Shown: in pieces, positions 1 through 5,781 of the stretch | Layout: each line of letters starts with the position of its first letter | Numbering within the stretch: position 1 is the first letter of the stretch | Assembly (NCBI GenBank): GCA_025351545.1 | Contig: JANXVQ010000759.1 | Location: 1-5,912, forward strand | Direction: 5' to 3' | DNA from: Spirosoma sp. | Lineage (GTDB): Bacteria > Bacteroidota > Bacteroidia > Cytophagales > Spirosomataceae | Length of the DNA: 5,912 bases | Program-made: the position numbers and the translations under genes | Notes under the pieces: generated by a model | Seen by the model: the letters and a program-made list of their open reading frames with translations, nothing else | What the model was told of the DNA's origin: nothing | Database searches by the model: none

Positions 1-34
1 GGCAGGCTTTTCTGGTACTCAATCGTAATTTTAT

Positions 35-490
35 TTAGGCTGCCTTTTGAAGTCCTTTTACTTTTTCCCACGCTTCCTGTAATTCAGAAAGCTGCTTTTG
101 TAGAACTTCTTTGATATAAGCCGGAATATGGTCTTTAGCAATGGCATCCTGATATGATTCAACAGCTGCATTTTCGCCAAACTCAACGGAGCTCAGCACG
201 GTATCCCGATCTTTACCTGTTAAGGCCGACTTGATATCGATCCAGGCACGGTGAACTTTACTCGACACGTCTGTAGAGGTGGCATCCGATACCGCCAGTC
301 CATCAATGCGTACAATATGGTCGGCCAATTGACTGCGGAAGTTTTGGCTCTGAATAACGTAATGCCGGAACAAGTCGTCTAACTGGGCATCTTTAGTATC
401 CTGGATAGCCTTTTCATACCCCTGAATGCGGTCATTATTGATTTTGACCAGATCATTTAGATCGTCAACAATTTCTTTATTCGTAATCAT
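35..490 (-). CDS. PA2169 / DUF2383 family four-helix-bundle protein
   Basis: A complete 151-residue protein, the usual size for the PA2169 family (DUF2383), a ferritin-like four-helix-bundle fold. What can be seen: it is almost wholly helical and charged. The N-terminal segment reads LNDLVKINNDRIQGYEKAIQ (residues 11-30). A central HRAWIDIKSALTGKDRD stretch (about 80-96) and the following acidic EFGENAAVESYQDAIAKD segment (about 103-120) match the family pattern. The C-terminal helix is rich in Gln, Glu and Lys. There is no signal peptide or membrane segment, so it should be cytosolic. Family members are of unproven function and are often found among stress or stationary-phase genes; a ferritin-like role in metal or oxidative stress is only inferred. 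It is the only gene here read leftward and appears monocistronic. No good TAnnTTTG box was found on its strand before the ATG at 490. Confidence 0.88.
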   Translation of the reverse strand: MITNKEIVDDLNDLVKINNDRIQGYEKAIQDTKDAQLDDLFRHYVIQSQNFRSQLADHIVRIDGLAVSDATSTDVSSKVHRAWIDIKSALTGKDRDTVLSSVEFGENAAVESYQDAIAKDHIPAYIKEVLQKQLSELQEAWEKVKGLQKAA

Positions 491-858
491 GACAGTCGAT
501 TTTCTATAGTTTGTGAACTTTTATTACAACTAGCGCTGAGACTGATTGTTTACTACATACCGCAACTTAACGTATGCCTGTACCTTCAATAATGCGCCGG
601 CAGGGGTAAGGTGGGATTTATGGCAGGAAATGAATTTTTGCACATCTGGTTCGGAGGTGATACGCGTAAAAATGAGTCAACAGCAATATCAGTTATGGCA
701 GAACGCCTTAGCATGGGCCGCATAGGCTAAAGTCAGGATTAGATATTCGTTCATTTATCAAAGGTTTTTGTGGACGACTTTGTCAAGCTATTTCAACGGA
801 ACAAATAACCTTTAGCCGTACAAGGCGTTAGCGTATCATCGTTAAAACCCACGTACGC
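491..858. other. Intergenic stretch without a convincing gene
   Basis: This 368-base gap separates the leftward DUF2383 gene from the rightward DUF5872 gene, so it must hold both promoters, but I found no clear -33/-7 pair for either. It contains two short overlapping rightward ORFs in different frames. One at 620-730 encodes 36 residues beginning MAGNEFLHIWFGGD, with AAGGTGGG a few bases before its ATG. The other at 672-725 encodes 17 residues beginning MSQQQYQLW, 14 bases after a GGAGGTGAT that matches the usual anti-16S ribosome-binding sequence very well. No tRNA-like fold, repeat family or transposon end was recognised. Confidence 0.5.
620..730 (+). CDS. Possible 36-residue small ORF, unrecognised
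   Basis: An ATG at 620 opens 36 codons ending in TAA at 728-730. The peptide starts MAGNEFLHIWFGGDTRKNES and continues with a mixed polar, partly helical tail ending in RLSMGRIG. Upstream, AAGGTGGGATTT before the ATG gives a purine-rich ribosome-binding candidate at reasonable spacing. Against it: the length is easily reached by chance, no family is recognised, and a second short ORF overlaps it in another frame (672-725). It could be a small protein, the degraded remnant of a longer gene, or simply noise. I list it only because it lies in the longest gene-free gap and has a plausible start signal. Confidence 0.12.
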   Translation: MAGNEFLHIWFGGDTRKNESTAISVMAERLSMGRIG

Positions 859-1317
859 ATGGCATCTGAAACCAATCCTTCGGCCAACAAATCTAAAACC
901 AGCTCCCTCCAAAAGCAGTCTGGAAATTATGATAAACCGGACCTTCGCCAGCAACTCAAAGAGCAAATCACCGTCGGCGATAAAGGGGGGAAACCCGGTC
1001 AGTGGAGCGCCCGAAAAGCCCAATTGCTGACTCACGAATACGAAAAAGCCGGGGGTGGCTATCTTCATGACCAACGGACCGACCAGCAGCAGCACCTCTC
1101 CGAGTGGACCGGCGAAGATTGGCAAACCGCTGATGGTAAGCCCGCCCAGCGGGAAGGCGGCACCACGCGTTATTTGCCCAAAGCTGCCTGGGATGAGCTC
1201 TCGCCAGCCGAGAAAAAAGCAACCAATGCAAAAAAACAGGCGGGCTCCAAAAGGGGCGAGCAATTTGTAGCCAATACAGAAAAGGCAAAAAAGGCCCGTC
1301 AAAAAGCGCAATCCTAG
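859..1317 (+). CDS. DUF5872 domain protein, small and basic
   Basis: A 152-residue, strongly hydrophilic and Lys-rich protein. After a low-complexity Ser/Asn/Lys/Gln leader (residues 1-35) comes a compact domain with the pattern I associate with DUF5872: DKGGKPGQWSARKAQLL (41-57), EYEKAGGGY (60-68), LSEWTGEDWQTADGKPA (80-96), RYLPKAAWDELSPAEKKAT (104-122) and QFVANTEKAKKARQKA (135-150). The Trp, Gly and Tyr positions look structural. There is no signal peptide or membrane span. The function of this family is not known to me. The basic tail, and the resemblance in composition to small stress-induced bacterial proteins, suggest nucleic-acid binding, but that is inference. A long ORF antisense to it (793-1311) is a shadow: its product is a hydrophobic, Phe/Gly/Leu-rich string with no family resemblance. 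The start at 859 is chosen because no earlier ATG extends the domain. Confidence 0.85.
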   Translation: MASETNPSANKSKTSSLQKQSGNYDKPDLRQQLKEQITVGDKGGKPGQWSARKAQLLTHEYEKAGGGYLHDQRTDQQQHLSEWTGEDWQTADGKPAQREGGTTRYLPKAAWDELSPAEKKATNAKKQAGSKRGEQFVANTEKAKKARQKAQS

Positions 1318-1334
1318 CGGTTTACTCGTTTCAA

Positions 1335-1349
1335 CCGAATGTGATTCGG
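1335..1349 (+). terminator. Candidate weak terminator after the DUF5872 gene
   Basis: A perfect six-base-pair inverted repeat, CCGAAT-GTG-ATTCGG, lies 18 bases after the DUF5872 stop codon and is followed by GCTGGTTTTG. The stem is short and the T-run is only four bases and offset, so termination would be modest at best. Position is its main support. Confidence 0.3.
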
Positions 1350-1359
1350 GCTGGTTTTG

Positions 1360-1389
1360 CCAGGAGGGAGTAAGGTTGATTCTTCCTGG
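1360..1389. other. Hairpin in the DUF5872-photolyase gap
   Basis: CCAGGAGGGA (1360-1369) can pair with TTCTTCCTGG (1380-1389) in RNA as ten consecutive pairs, two of them G-U, around a ten-base loop. No T-run follows, so it is not a normal intrinsic terminator. It may be an RNA structure or chance. The 207-base gap that holds it also contains a 32-codon ORF (1392-1490) with no recognisable product. Confidence 0.25.
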
Positions 1390-1524
1390 TGATGGTCTCG
1401 GTTGTGTTTAGCGGCACTAAAACATCCTGTATGCGTCGGACAATCACAGGCGCGGGGCTCATCCTTACCCTGATCAAACTCTGGGAATAATCACCTTTAC
1501 AATCATTGAAAATTCAACACGCGT

Positions 1525-2991
1525 ATGAAAATAACAATCATTCACTGGTTTCGCAATGACTTGCGGCTACACGATAATGCCGCCTTATATCAAGCCTGTC
1601 AAGATGCCCACCTCGTTCTGCCTGTCTTTATCCTGGACCTCGCTTCGATGGCAACCTTACCGGATATTAACGTGCCCAGGGCGGGGGGGCACCGGATGCG
1701 TTTTCTGCTCGAGAGTTTAGCCGATCTACGCCATAATCTACGACAGAAAGGGTCCGACCTGCTGATTCGCACGGGCGATCCCCGTCAGGTGTTGGCCGAA
1801 CTGGTTGGACAGCATCAGGCCAGTGCCGTCTACGCCGGTCAGGAAGCCACCCCCGAAGAGGTAGGGCTGGAAGAGCAGGTTCAGCAGGCACTACAACCCA
1901 TTGGCGCACAGCTGAAGCTGTTTTGGATGCTCTCGCTGTATCATCCGGACGATCTGCCCTTTGGTGTATCGGAAGTGCCGGATGCGTACCGGGATTTCCG
2001 CAAAGGCTGTGAGAAACAGGCAACTGTTCGAGATGAAGTGCCTATGCCTGTCTTGCCAGCTTTGCCCGACATCGCCGTGGGTCGGCTGCCCACTATGAAA
2101 GACCTGGGCTTAACCGCACCCAGGACGGACGAGCGAGCGGCCATCCACTTTGTGGGTGGAGAAACGGCGGCCCTTCACCGGGTAGCAACGTATTTCTGGG
2201 AACGCGACCAGCTCCGTAACTACAAACACACGCGCAATCAGCTGATAGGCGAGGACTATTCGAGTAAATTTTCAGCTTGGTTAGCCAACGGTTGTCTATC
2301 GCCACGCCGGGTCTACTGGGAGGTCAGGCGCTATGAACAGGAACGCAAAAAAAACGTATCGACCTATTGGCTAATCTTTGAACTGATCTGGCGGGATTAT
2401 TTTCGGTTTCAGGCTGCCCGGCAGGGGCATCGTATTTTTCTGGCCCGAGGTCCCCGGAATGTGTCGACCATCGGCTGGGAAAAAGACGCTGATTTATTCG
2501 CACAATGGGCCGCCGGCCAAACCGGCATTCCGTTTGTCGACGCCAATATGCGGGAGTTAAATGCCACCGGCTTTATGTCTAACCGAGGACGTCAGAATGT
2601 GGCCAGTCTGCTGCTCCACCGGGGTGAAAAGCCGGATTTGAGTGTATGGTGGCCGTGGGGAGCGGCTTACCTGGAGAGTCTGCTGATCGATTATGATCCG
2701 GCCAGTAACTGGGGGAACTGGAATATGGTGGCCGAGGTTGGAGCGGATGCGCACGGCGACCGGTACTTTAACATTTACACCCAGGCCACTCGTTATGACC
2801 CCCAGGGGGAATATGTTAAACGTTGGTGTCCCGAACTCCAGCACGTACCCGCCGACAAGCTTCACCTGTTATCGCTCAACAGTGCCCGGGAGCTAGCTAG
2901 TTGGGGTGTTGAGCTGGGCATCACTTACCCATTTCCATTAGTTGATCCTCTCAAGTGGACGCGTCGAAATTCGCCCCATGAGCAGGACTAA
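1525..2991 (+). CDS. DASH-type cryptochrome / DNA photolyase (FAD-dependent)
   Basis: A complete 488-residue member of the cryptochrome/photolyase family. The N-terminal Rossmann-like antenna domain starts IIHWFRNDLRLHDNAAL (5-21) and runs to about residue 135. The FAD-binding helical domain holds HTRNQLIGEDYSSKFSAWLA (235-254), NGCLSPRRVYWEV (255-267), ELIWRDYFRF (286-295), TGIPFVDANMREL (333-345), TGFMSNRGRQNVASLL (348-363) and DYDPASNWGNW (389-399). The ANMREL, MSNRGRQNVAS and DRYFNIYTQATRYDPQGEYV (412-431) patterns are DASH-like rather than class I CPD photolyase. By alignment from memory to E. coli PhrB, the electron-transfer triad W306/W359/W382 corresponds to W318, W376 and W399, all present. 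DASH enzymes use blue light and reduced FAD to split cyclobutane pyrimidine dimers, mainly in single-stranded or looped DNA, and some bind MTHF as antenna. A signalling role cannot be excluded. It probably acts in the cytosol or nucleoid. The ATG at 1525 begins directly at the conserved first strand; its ribosome-binding site is weak. Confidence 0.93.
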   Translation: MKITIIHWFRNDLRLHDNAALYQACQDAHLVLPVFILDLASMATLPDINVPRAGGHRMRFLLESLADLRHNLRQKGSDLLIRTGDPRQVLAELVGQHQASAVYAGQEATPEEVGLEEQVQQALQPIGAQLKLFWMLSLYHPDDLPFGVSEVPDAYRDFRKGCEKQATVRDEVPMPVLPALPDIAVGRLPTMKDLGLTAPRTDERAAIHFVGGETAALHRVATYFWERDQLRNYKHTRNQLIGEDYSSKFSAWLANGCLSPRRVYWEVRRYEQERKKNVSTYWLIFELIWRDYFRFQAARQGHRIFLARGPRNVSTIGWEKDADLFAQWAAGQTGIPFVDANMRELNATGFMSNRGRQNVASLLLHRGEKPDLSVWWPWGAAYLESLLIDYDPASNWGNWNMVAEVGADAHGDRYFNIYTQATRYDPQGEYVKRWCPELQHVPADKLHLLSLNSARELASWGVELGITYPFPLVDPLKWTRRNSPHEQD

Positions 2992-3208
2992 GCCGCCCCA
3001 CGAGTTGGCTATAGACGCAAGCCAGAAAAGGCGCCGGGTAATTAAATCAGTAGGCCCGATCATACAACAGATCGCTATAGAAAGACGTGAGTTAGTGAAC
3101 GAATTGCGTACAAATTCCGGTATTGATTGTGCTCTTGTAACGTATCAGGCGGATAACCCTGTTATGATGGCCTCACCCTGCCAACTAGTTATCCCTACCG
3201 TTAAATAA
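2978..3208 (+). CDS. Doubtful small ORF overlapping the photolyase 3' end
   Basis: An ORF open from an ATG at 2942 also has an in-frame ATG at 2978, which I prefer because it overlaps the photolyase stop by only 14 bases, a spacing that allows translational coupling. This gives 76 residues beginning MSRTKPPHELAIDASQKRRR, with a basic cluster (KRRR), a helical segment IIQQIAIERRELVNEL, and a short tail ending PCQLVIPTVK. No family is recognised and there is no signal peptide or membrane span. It fills most of the gap to the next gene, which is mild support. Its length is within chance range, and the residues before 2978 are only the other frame of the photolyase C-terminus. It may be a real small protein or a spurious frame. 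Confidence 0.35.
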   Translation: MSRTKPPHELAIDASQKRRRVIKSVGPIIQQIAIERRELVNELRTNSGIDCALVTYQADNPVMMASPCQLVIPTVK

Positions 3209-3294
3209 AAGCAACTATCTGTTAATCAACAGTTGGGAGGCAAATTTTAAAAAAAATTTATTCTTTGCCACGAAATTTACTAAACTAAAGCACC

Positions 3295-4317
3295 ATGCCC
3301 CTCACCAATTATCATCTATTCGTGGGTCGCTATGACCGTGGACTTATGGCCCCCGATGCCAATCACTTCGAGATAAAACTCAACACGGGCAATGAGTTTT
3401 ACCGAATAGCCGTCAATGTCCGTTCTCAGGATGGCTCCATGCTGATGACTTATGTGGATGATAATTATCAACATGAATTATGCGCTCGTCTGCTGGAATC
3501 GTTTCCCGGGAACGGAAACTTTAACATCAACGATACGGCGAAAAGAAAGCAGTTTGGCTTGGATTTTTTACGGCGAAACCTGGTCGGTGATTTTAACAAA
3601 ATGGTCATCCTGCCCAATAATTTACCTGGGTTAGACAATGACCTTGAAGATAAATTGACCCTGGCTCTCGACAAGTCTAAAGCCGATCCCAAGGCCCGTA
3701 TTTTTGTCTTCGGTGAGCAATGGCCAAGTACAAACAAAGCCGATAAATATTTCCCTGAAATAAAAGATCAGGGATTACATGATATCCACATGAATCAGGG
3801 GAACCCGCGTGGCTCATTCGATAAGGACAACGGTGTTTTTCAGGACGGAGGGTTGTTAATCTACTACCCCGGCTTAAATCGCTGGAGTGCGATTCTACTA
3901 GCCTTTCAAACCCAGTTTAATACGCTTAATCCAGTCACATTACATACCGACGACCAGACCGGCCATCGCATCACGGGTACTATCGATGATGGCGAGGTTG
4001 TCATCGTAGCTGCTTTGGTGAATCCTAAAGGTAAGGAAGCGGGCAATGAGAAAGTCATTTTGGTAAATATCACCGATGCAGACATCTCCCTGAATGGTTG
4101 GAAACTGGTTGACCGAAATCGCCATGAGTTTGCGATCGACAACGTAACGATCGGTGCTGGCAGTACAGCCGAGATCAAGCTCACGGCCGACAGTACGTTT
4201 AATCTCAGCAATGAGGGAGGCACCATCTCGCTACTCAATAGCCAGGGTATAAAAACCAGTGGGGTGCAATACACCAAACAGCAGGCTCAGACAGAAGGCC
4301 GACTGATTCGGTTTTGA
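3295..4317 (+). CDS. DUF2278 family protein with C-terminal lamin-tail domain
   Basis: A 340-residue two-domain protein. Residues 1-225 match DUF2278: an opening YHLFVGRYDRG (6-16), YRIAVNVRSQDGS (36-48), LPNNLPGLDNDLEDKL (106-121), FVFGEQWP (137-144), GLHDIHMNQGNP (160-171), DKDNGVFQDGGLLIYYP (176-192), W197 followed by AILLAFQTQ, and HTDDQTGH (217-224). The invariant-looking H162, H165, N167, Q168, D178, N179, Q183 and D184 suggest a metal-binding or catalytic centre, but no activity is established to my knowledge. Residues about 235-340 form a beta-rich lamin-tail-like (LTD) domain: EKVILVNITDADISLNGWKL (252-271), LSNEGGTISLLNSQG (304-318) and GVQYTKQQAQTEG (323-335). LTDs often accompany secreted nucleases and other extracellular enzymes, yet no signal peptide is visible here, so a cytosolic location is more likely. 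It appears monocistronic, with an AT-rich leader (3241-3290) and no clear ribosome-binding site. Confidence 0.88.
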   Translation: MPLTNYHLFVGRYDRGLMAPDANHFEIKLNTGNEFYRIAVNVRSQDGSMLMTYVDDNYQHELCARLLESFPGNGNFNINDTAKRKQFGLDFLRRNLVGDFNKMVILPNNLPGLDNDLEDKLTLALDKSKADPKARIFVFGEQWPSTNKADKYFPEIKDQGLHDIHMNQGNPRGSFDKDNGVFQDGGLLIYYPGLNRWSAILLAFQTQFNTLNPVTLHTDDQTGHRITGTIDDGEVVIVAALVNPKGKEAGNEKVILVNITDADISLNGWKLVDRNRHEFAIDNVTIGAGSTAEIKLTADSTFNLSNEGGTISLLNSQGIKTSGVQYTKQQAQTEGRLIRF

Positions 4318-4534
4318 TGTTTGTGGTTGTTTCATCTGCCAAAATAAAAAAGAAGATAACGCTCGTCAAACCGCCGGAACCTGGCAAAGTTGCATAGTGG
4401 ACGGATGATTTCACGACAGGAGCGATAAAGAGCAGAGATCGTCTACTGTTTTCTTAGTTGTTGGTTCCTTGTGCTGAACGAACGGCAAGTTCCCCTTACA
4501 GTTTACTCGTGAATTCTAGGCGACTGACAAATTA
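4318..4534. other. Gene-free gap before the ars cluster
   Basis: About 220 bases between the DUF2278 stop and the first ArsR-type operator. I see no ORF with a plausible product, no strong terminator hairpin with T-run, and no repeat. It marks the boundary between the mixed single-gene region and the arsenic cluster. Confidence 0.45.
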
Positions 4535-4550
4535 ATCGTAACTTTACGAT
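4535..4550. promoter_or_regulatory. Putative ArsR operator 1 (before the arsenate reductase)
   Basis: A perfect 7-2-7 inverted repeat, ATCGTAA-CT-TTACGAT, ends 45 bases before the reductase ATG. ArsR/SmtB repressors bind AT-rich imperfect palindromes of this kind, and a sister site lies before the nearby arsR gene. Beyond it, TTTTTTG (4559-4565) and TACAATAG (4582-4589) could be a poor -33/-7 pair with a 16-base spacer, placing the operator just upstream of the polymerase site. Confidence 0.6.
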
Positions 4551-4595
4551 GAAAGCGATTTTTTGTTTGAATATACTAACGTACAATAGTGCCCT

Positions 4596-5303
4596 ATGAA
4601 ACTTTTCAGCCTGCTTCCAATATGCTTACTGCTCACAACGGCCCTCTTTCCGGGCAATGATCCCGACAAAAAAGCGGTGTTGAATGGACCTTTGGTTACT
4701 TACATTAATGCCATTAAACAGGACTTTTCTAAAATCCCGCAAGACCGAAAACTCGAATTGGGAAAAATAGCGGAGTTTATTCAATTGAAAATAAACGCAA
4801 AAGAGCCTGTCCTGTTAACCTATATCTGTACCCATAATTCCCGCCGAAGCCATTTTGGCCAGCTATGGGCAGCCACAGCCGCTGCTTATTATGGTGTGCC
4901 GGGCGTAAAAACTTTTTCAGGTGGAACCGAAGTCAGCGCCTTTAATGAACGGGCGATAGCGGCCTGTAAACGAGCGGGATTTGATATTGCCAACGTATCG
5001 GAAGGGCCAAATCCGATATATGCTGTCAATTACGCTTCTGGCGTAGAACCCATCAAAGCTTTTTCCAAAAAATATGATGACGCCGGCAATCCCCAAAGTA
5101 ATTTCCTGGCCATCATGACTTGCTCACAAGCCGACAAGGCGTGCCCGATTGTGAAAGGCGCAGCGGTGCGGGTAGCGACGCCTTATGACGATCCGAAAGC
5201 CTTTGATGGGACGCCCCAGGAAACCGCCAAATATGACGAACGGTGCAAGCAAATTGCCACCGAAACGGTTTACGTTTTCTCTAAAGTGAAGGTGGCGATT
5301 TAA
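4596..5303 (+). CDS. ArsC-like arsenate reductase / LMW protein-tyrosine-phosphatase family, with signal-like N-terminus
   Basis: A 235-residue protein of the low-molecular-weight phosphatase fold. The phosphate-loop CX5R motif is C78-THNSR-R84. C176-SQADKA-C183 followed by Pro has the same spacing as Cys82/Cys89 of thioredoxin-coupled S. aureus pI258 ArsC, and YDDP (197-200) matches the DP-loop general-acid motif. The full three-cysteine relay for reducing As(V) to As(III) is therefore present. Adjacent arsR and ACR3 genes support arsenate reduction over plain tyrosine-phosphatase activity. Residues about 31-70 form a helical N-terminal extension absent from short ArsC. Before it lies KLFSLLPICLLLTTALFPG (2-20), which looks like a signal peptide or membrane anchor with a poor cleavage site and no lipobox. 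A GTG start at V28 (4677) would remove this segment and give a normal cytosolic enzyme. The gene has its own putative ArsR operator, and 61 bases separate it from arsR. Confidence 0.85.
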   Translation: MKLFSLLPICLLLTTALFPGNDPDKKAVLNGPLVTYINAIKQDFSKIPQDRKLELGKIAEFIQLKINAKEPVLLTYICTHNSRRSHFGQLWAATAAAYYGVPGVKTFSGGTEVSAFNERAIAACKRAGFDIANVSEGPNPIYAVNYASGVEPIKAFSKKYDDAGNPQSNFLAIMTCSQADKACPIVKGAAVRVATPYDDPKAFDGTPQETAKYDERCKQIATETVYVFSKVKVAI

Positions 5304-5323
5304 TCGGCTCATAAATTTTATTC

Positions 5324-5339
5324 ATCGTAATATTACAAT
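5324..5339. promoter_or_regulatory. Putative ArsR operator 2 (before arsR)
   Basis: ATCGTAATATTACAAT is an imperfect inverted repeat with a perfect ten-base core, GTAATATTAC (5327-5336). It matches operator 1 at 13 of 16 positions, with the left arm ATCGTAA identical. It lies 13 bases before the -7 box of arsR, over the place where the -33 element should be, so a bound ArsR would block polymerase: the classical autoregulatory arrangement. Confidence 0.6.
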
Positions 5340-5352
5340 TAACAAAAAAAGC

Positions 5353-5360
5353 TATCTTTG
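5353..5360 (+). promoter_or_regulatory. Putative Bacteroidota -7 promoter element of arsR
   Basis: TATCTTTG fits the TAnnTTTG -7 consensus of Bacteroidota sigma factor exactly. It ends four bases before the arsR ATG, so transcription would begin at or within a few bases of the start codon. No clear TTG -33 element is present; TTAC (5333-5336) inside operator 2 is the closest at a 17-19 base spacing. Confidence 0.45.
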
Positions 5361-5364
5361 GCGG

Positions 5365-5691
5365 ATGGGACTGACCAAAACCGAAATATTCACCCAAGAG
5401 CAAAACCGCATCGCGGATCTGGCGAAAGCATTTGCGCACCCCGCACGGGTGGCCATTCTGCAATTGCTCATTTCCAGGAAAGCCTGCGTTTGTGGTGACC
5501 TGGTAGACGAGCTGGAATTGGCCCAGGCGACCGTTTCCCAGCATCTGAAAGAACTGAAACGCATCGGCATCATTCAGGGCGAAATCAACCCGCCACGCGT
5601 GTGCTACTGCATCAATCCACCCGTATGGGAGGAAGCTCAACGCGCTTTCGGAGCATTGTTTGATACATTCGTGCCGGTTACCTGCTGCTAG
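5365..5691 (+). CDS. arsR: ArsR-family arsenic-responsive transcriptional repressor
   Basis: A complete 108-residue ArsR/SmtB winged-helix protein of typical length. The N-terminal helix leads into LAKAFAHPARVAILQLLISR (19-38). Next come the CVCGDLVDEL segment (41-50) and the recognition helix AQATVSQHLKELKRIGII (53-70), then the beta-wing (QGEINPPRVCYCIN, 71-84). It binds operator DNA as a dimer and is released when As(III) binds cysteine thiolates. C41-V-C43 resembles the ELCVCDL site of plasmid R773 ArsR. Two further pairs, C80/C82 in the wing and C107/C108 at the very C-terminus, are also available, so the exact ligand set is open. It lies between the reductase and the permease, all on one strand, and probably regulates both through the two ATCGTAA-type palindromes. 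The ATG at 5365 is the only sensible start; no Shine-Dalgarno is seen. Confidence 0.93.
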   Translation: MGLTKTEIFTQEQNRIADLAKAFAHPARVAILQLLISRKACVCGDLVDELELAQATVSQHLKELKRIGIIQGEINPPRVCYCINPPVWEEAQRAFGALFDTFVPVTCC

Positions 5692-5708
5692 TTAATCGCC
5701 GGGCCGCG

Positions 5709-5727
5709 CGGTGGCAGACCGCCACTG
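5709..5727. other. Hairpin between arsR and the permease gene
   Basis: CGGTGGC (5709-5715) pairs with GCCACTG (5721-5727), one pair being G-U, around the loop AGACC. No T-run follows, so full termination is unlikely. It may stabilise or attenuate the message between repressor and pump. No third ArsR-type palindrome was found in this gap, which suggests the permease is read from the arsR promoter. Confidence 0.3.
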
Positions 5728-5781
5728 AAATGCTGTATTTGTTTAGCCACATTCATTAACCTCACGGAACCAGGCCGGTGC

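Noticed and set aside
22..33. ATCGTAATTTTA resembling a half-site of the ArsR operators
   Set aside because: The second arm TTACGAT is missing and it sits downstream of an unrelated leftward gene.
793..1311. 172-residue ORF antisense to the DUF5872 gene
   Set aside because: Its product is a low-complexity hydrophobic Phe/Gly/Leu string with no family features, while the opposite strand encodes a recognisable domain over the same bases.
1392..1490. 32-codon ORF with a hydrophobic C-terminal half in the DUF5872-photolyase gap
   Set aside because: Too short to distinguish from chance, with no ribosome-binding site or family resemblance.
2557..2865. 102-residue ORF antisense inside the photolyase gene
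   Set aside because: It lies fully within a well-supported conserved coding region and encodes nothing recognisable.
3212..3235. Inverted repeats before the DUF2278 gene (CTGTT-AATC-AACAG, and CAACT/AGTTG around it)
   Set aside because: Stems are only five pairs and compete with each other; no T-run follows, so a terminator or operator call is not supported.
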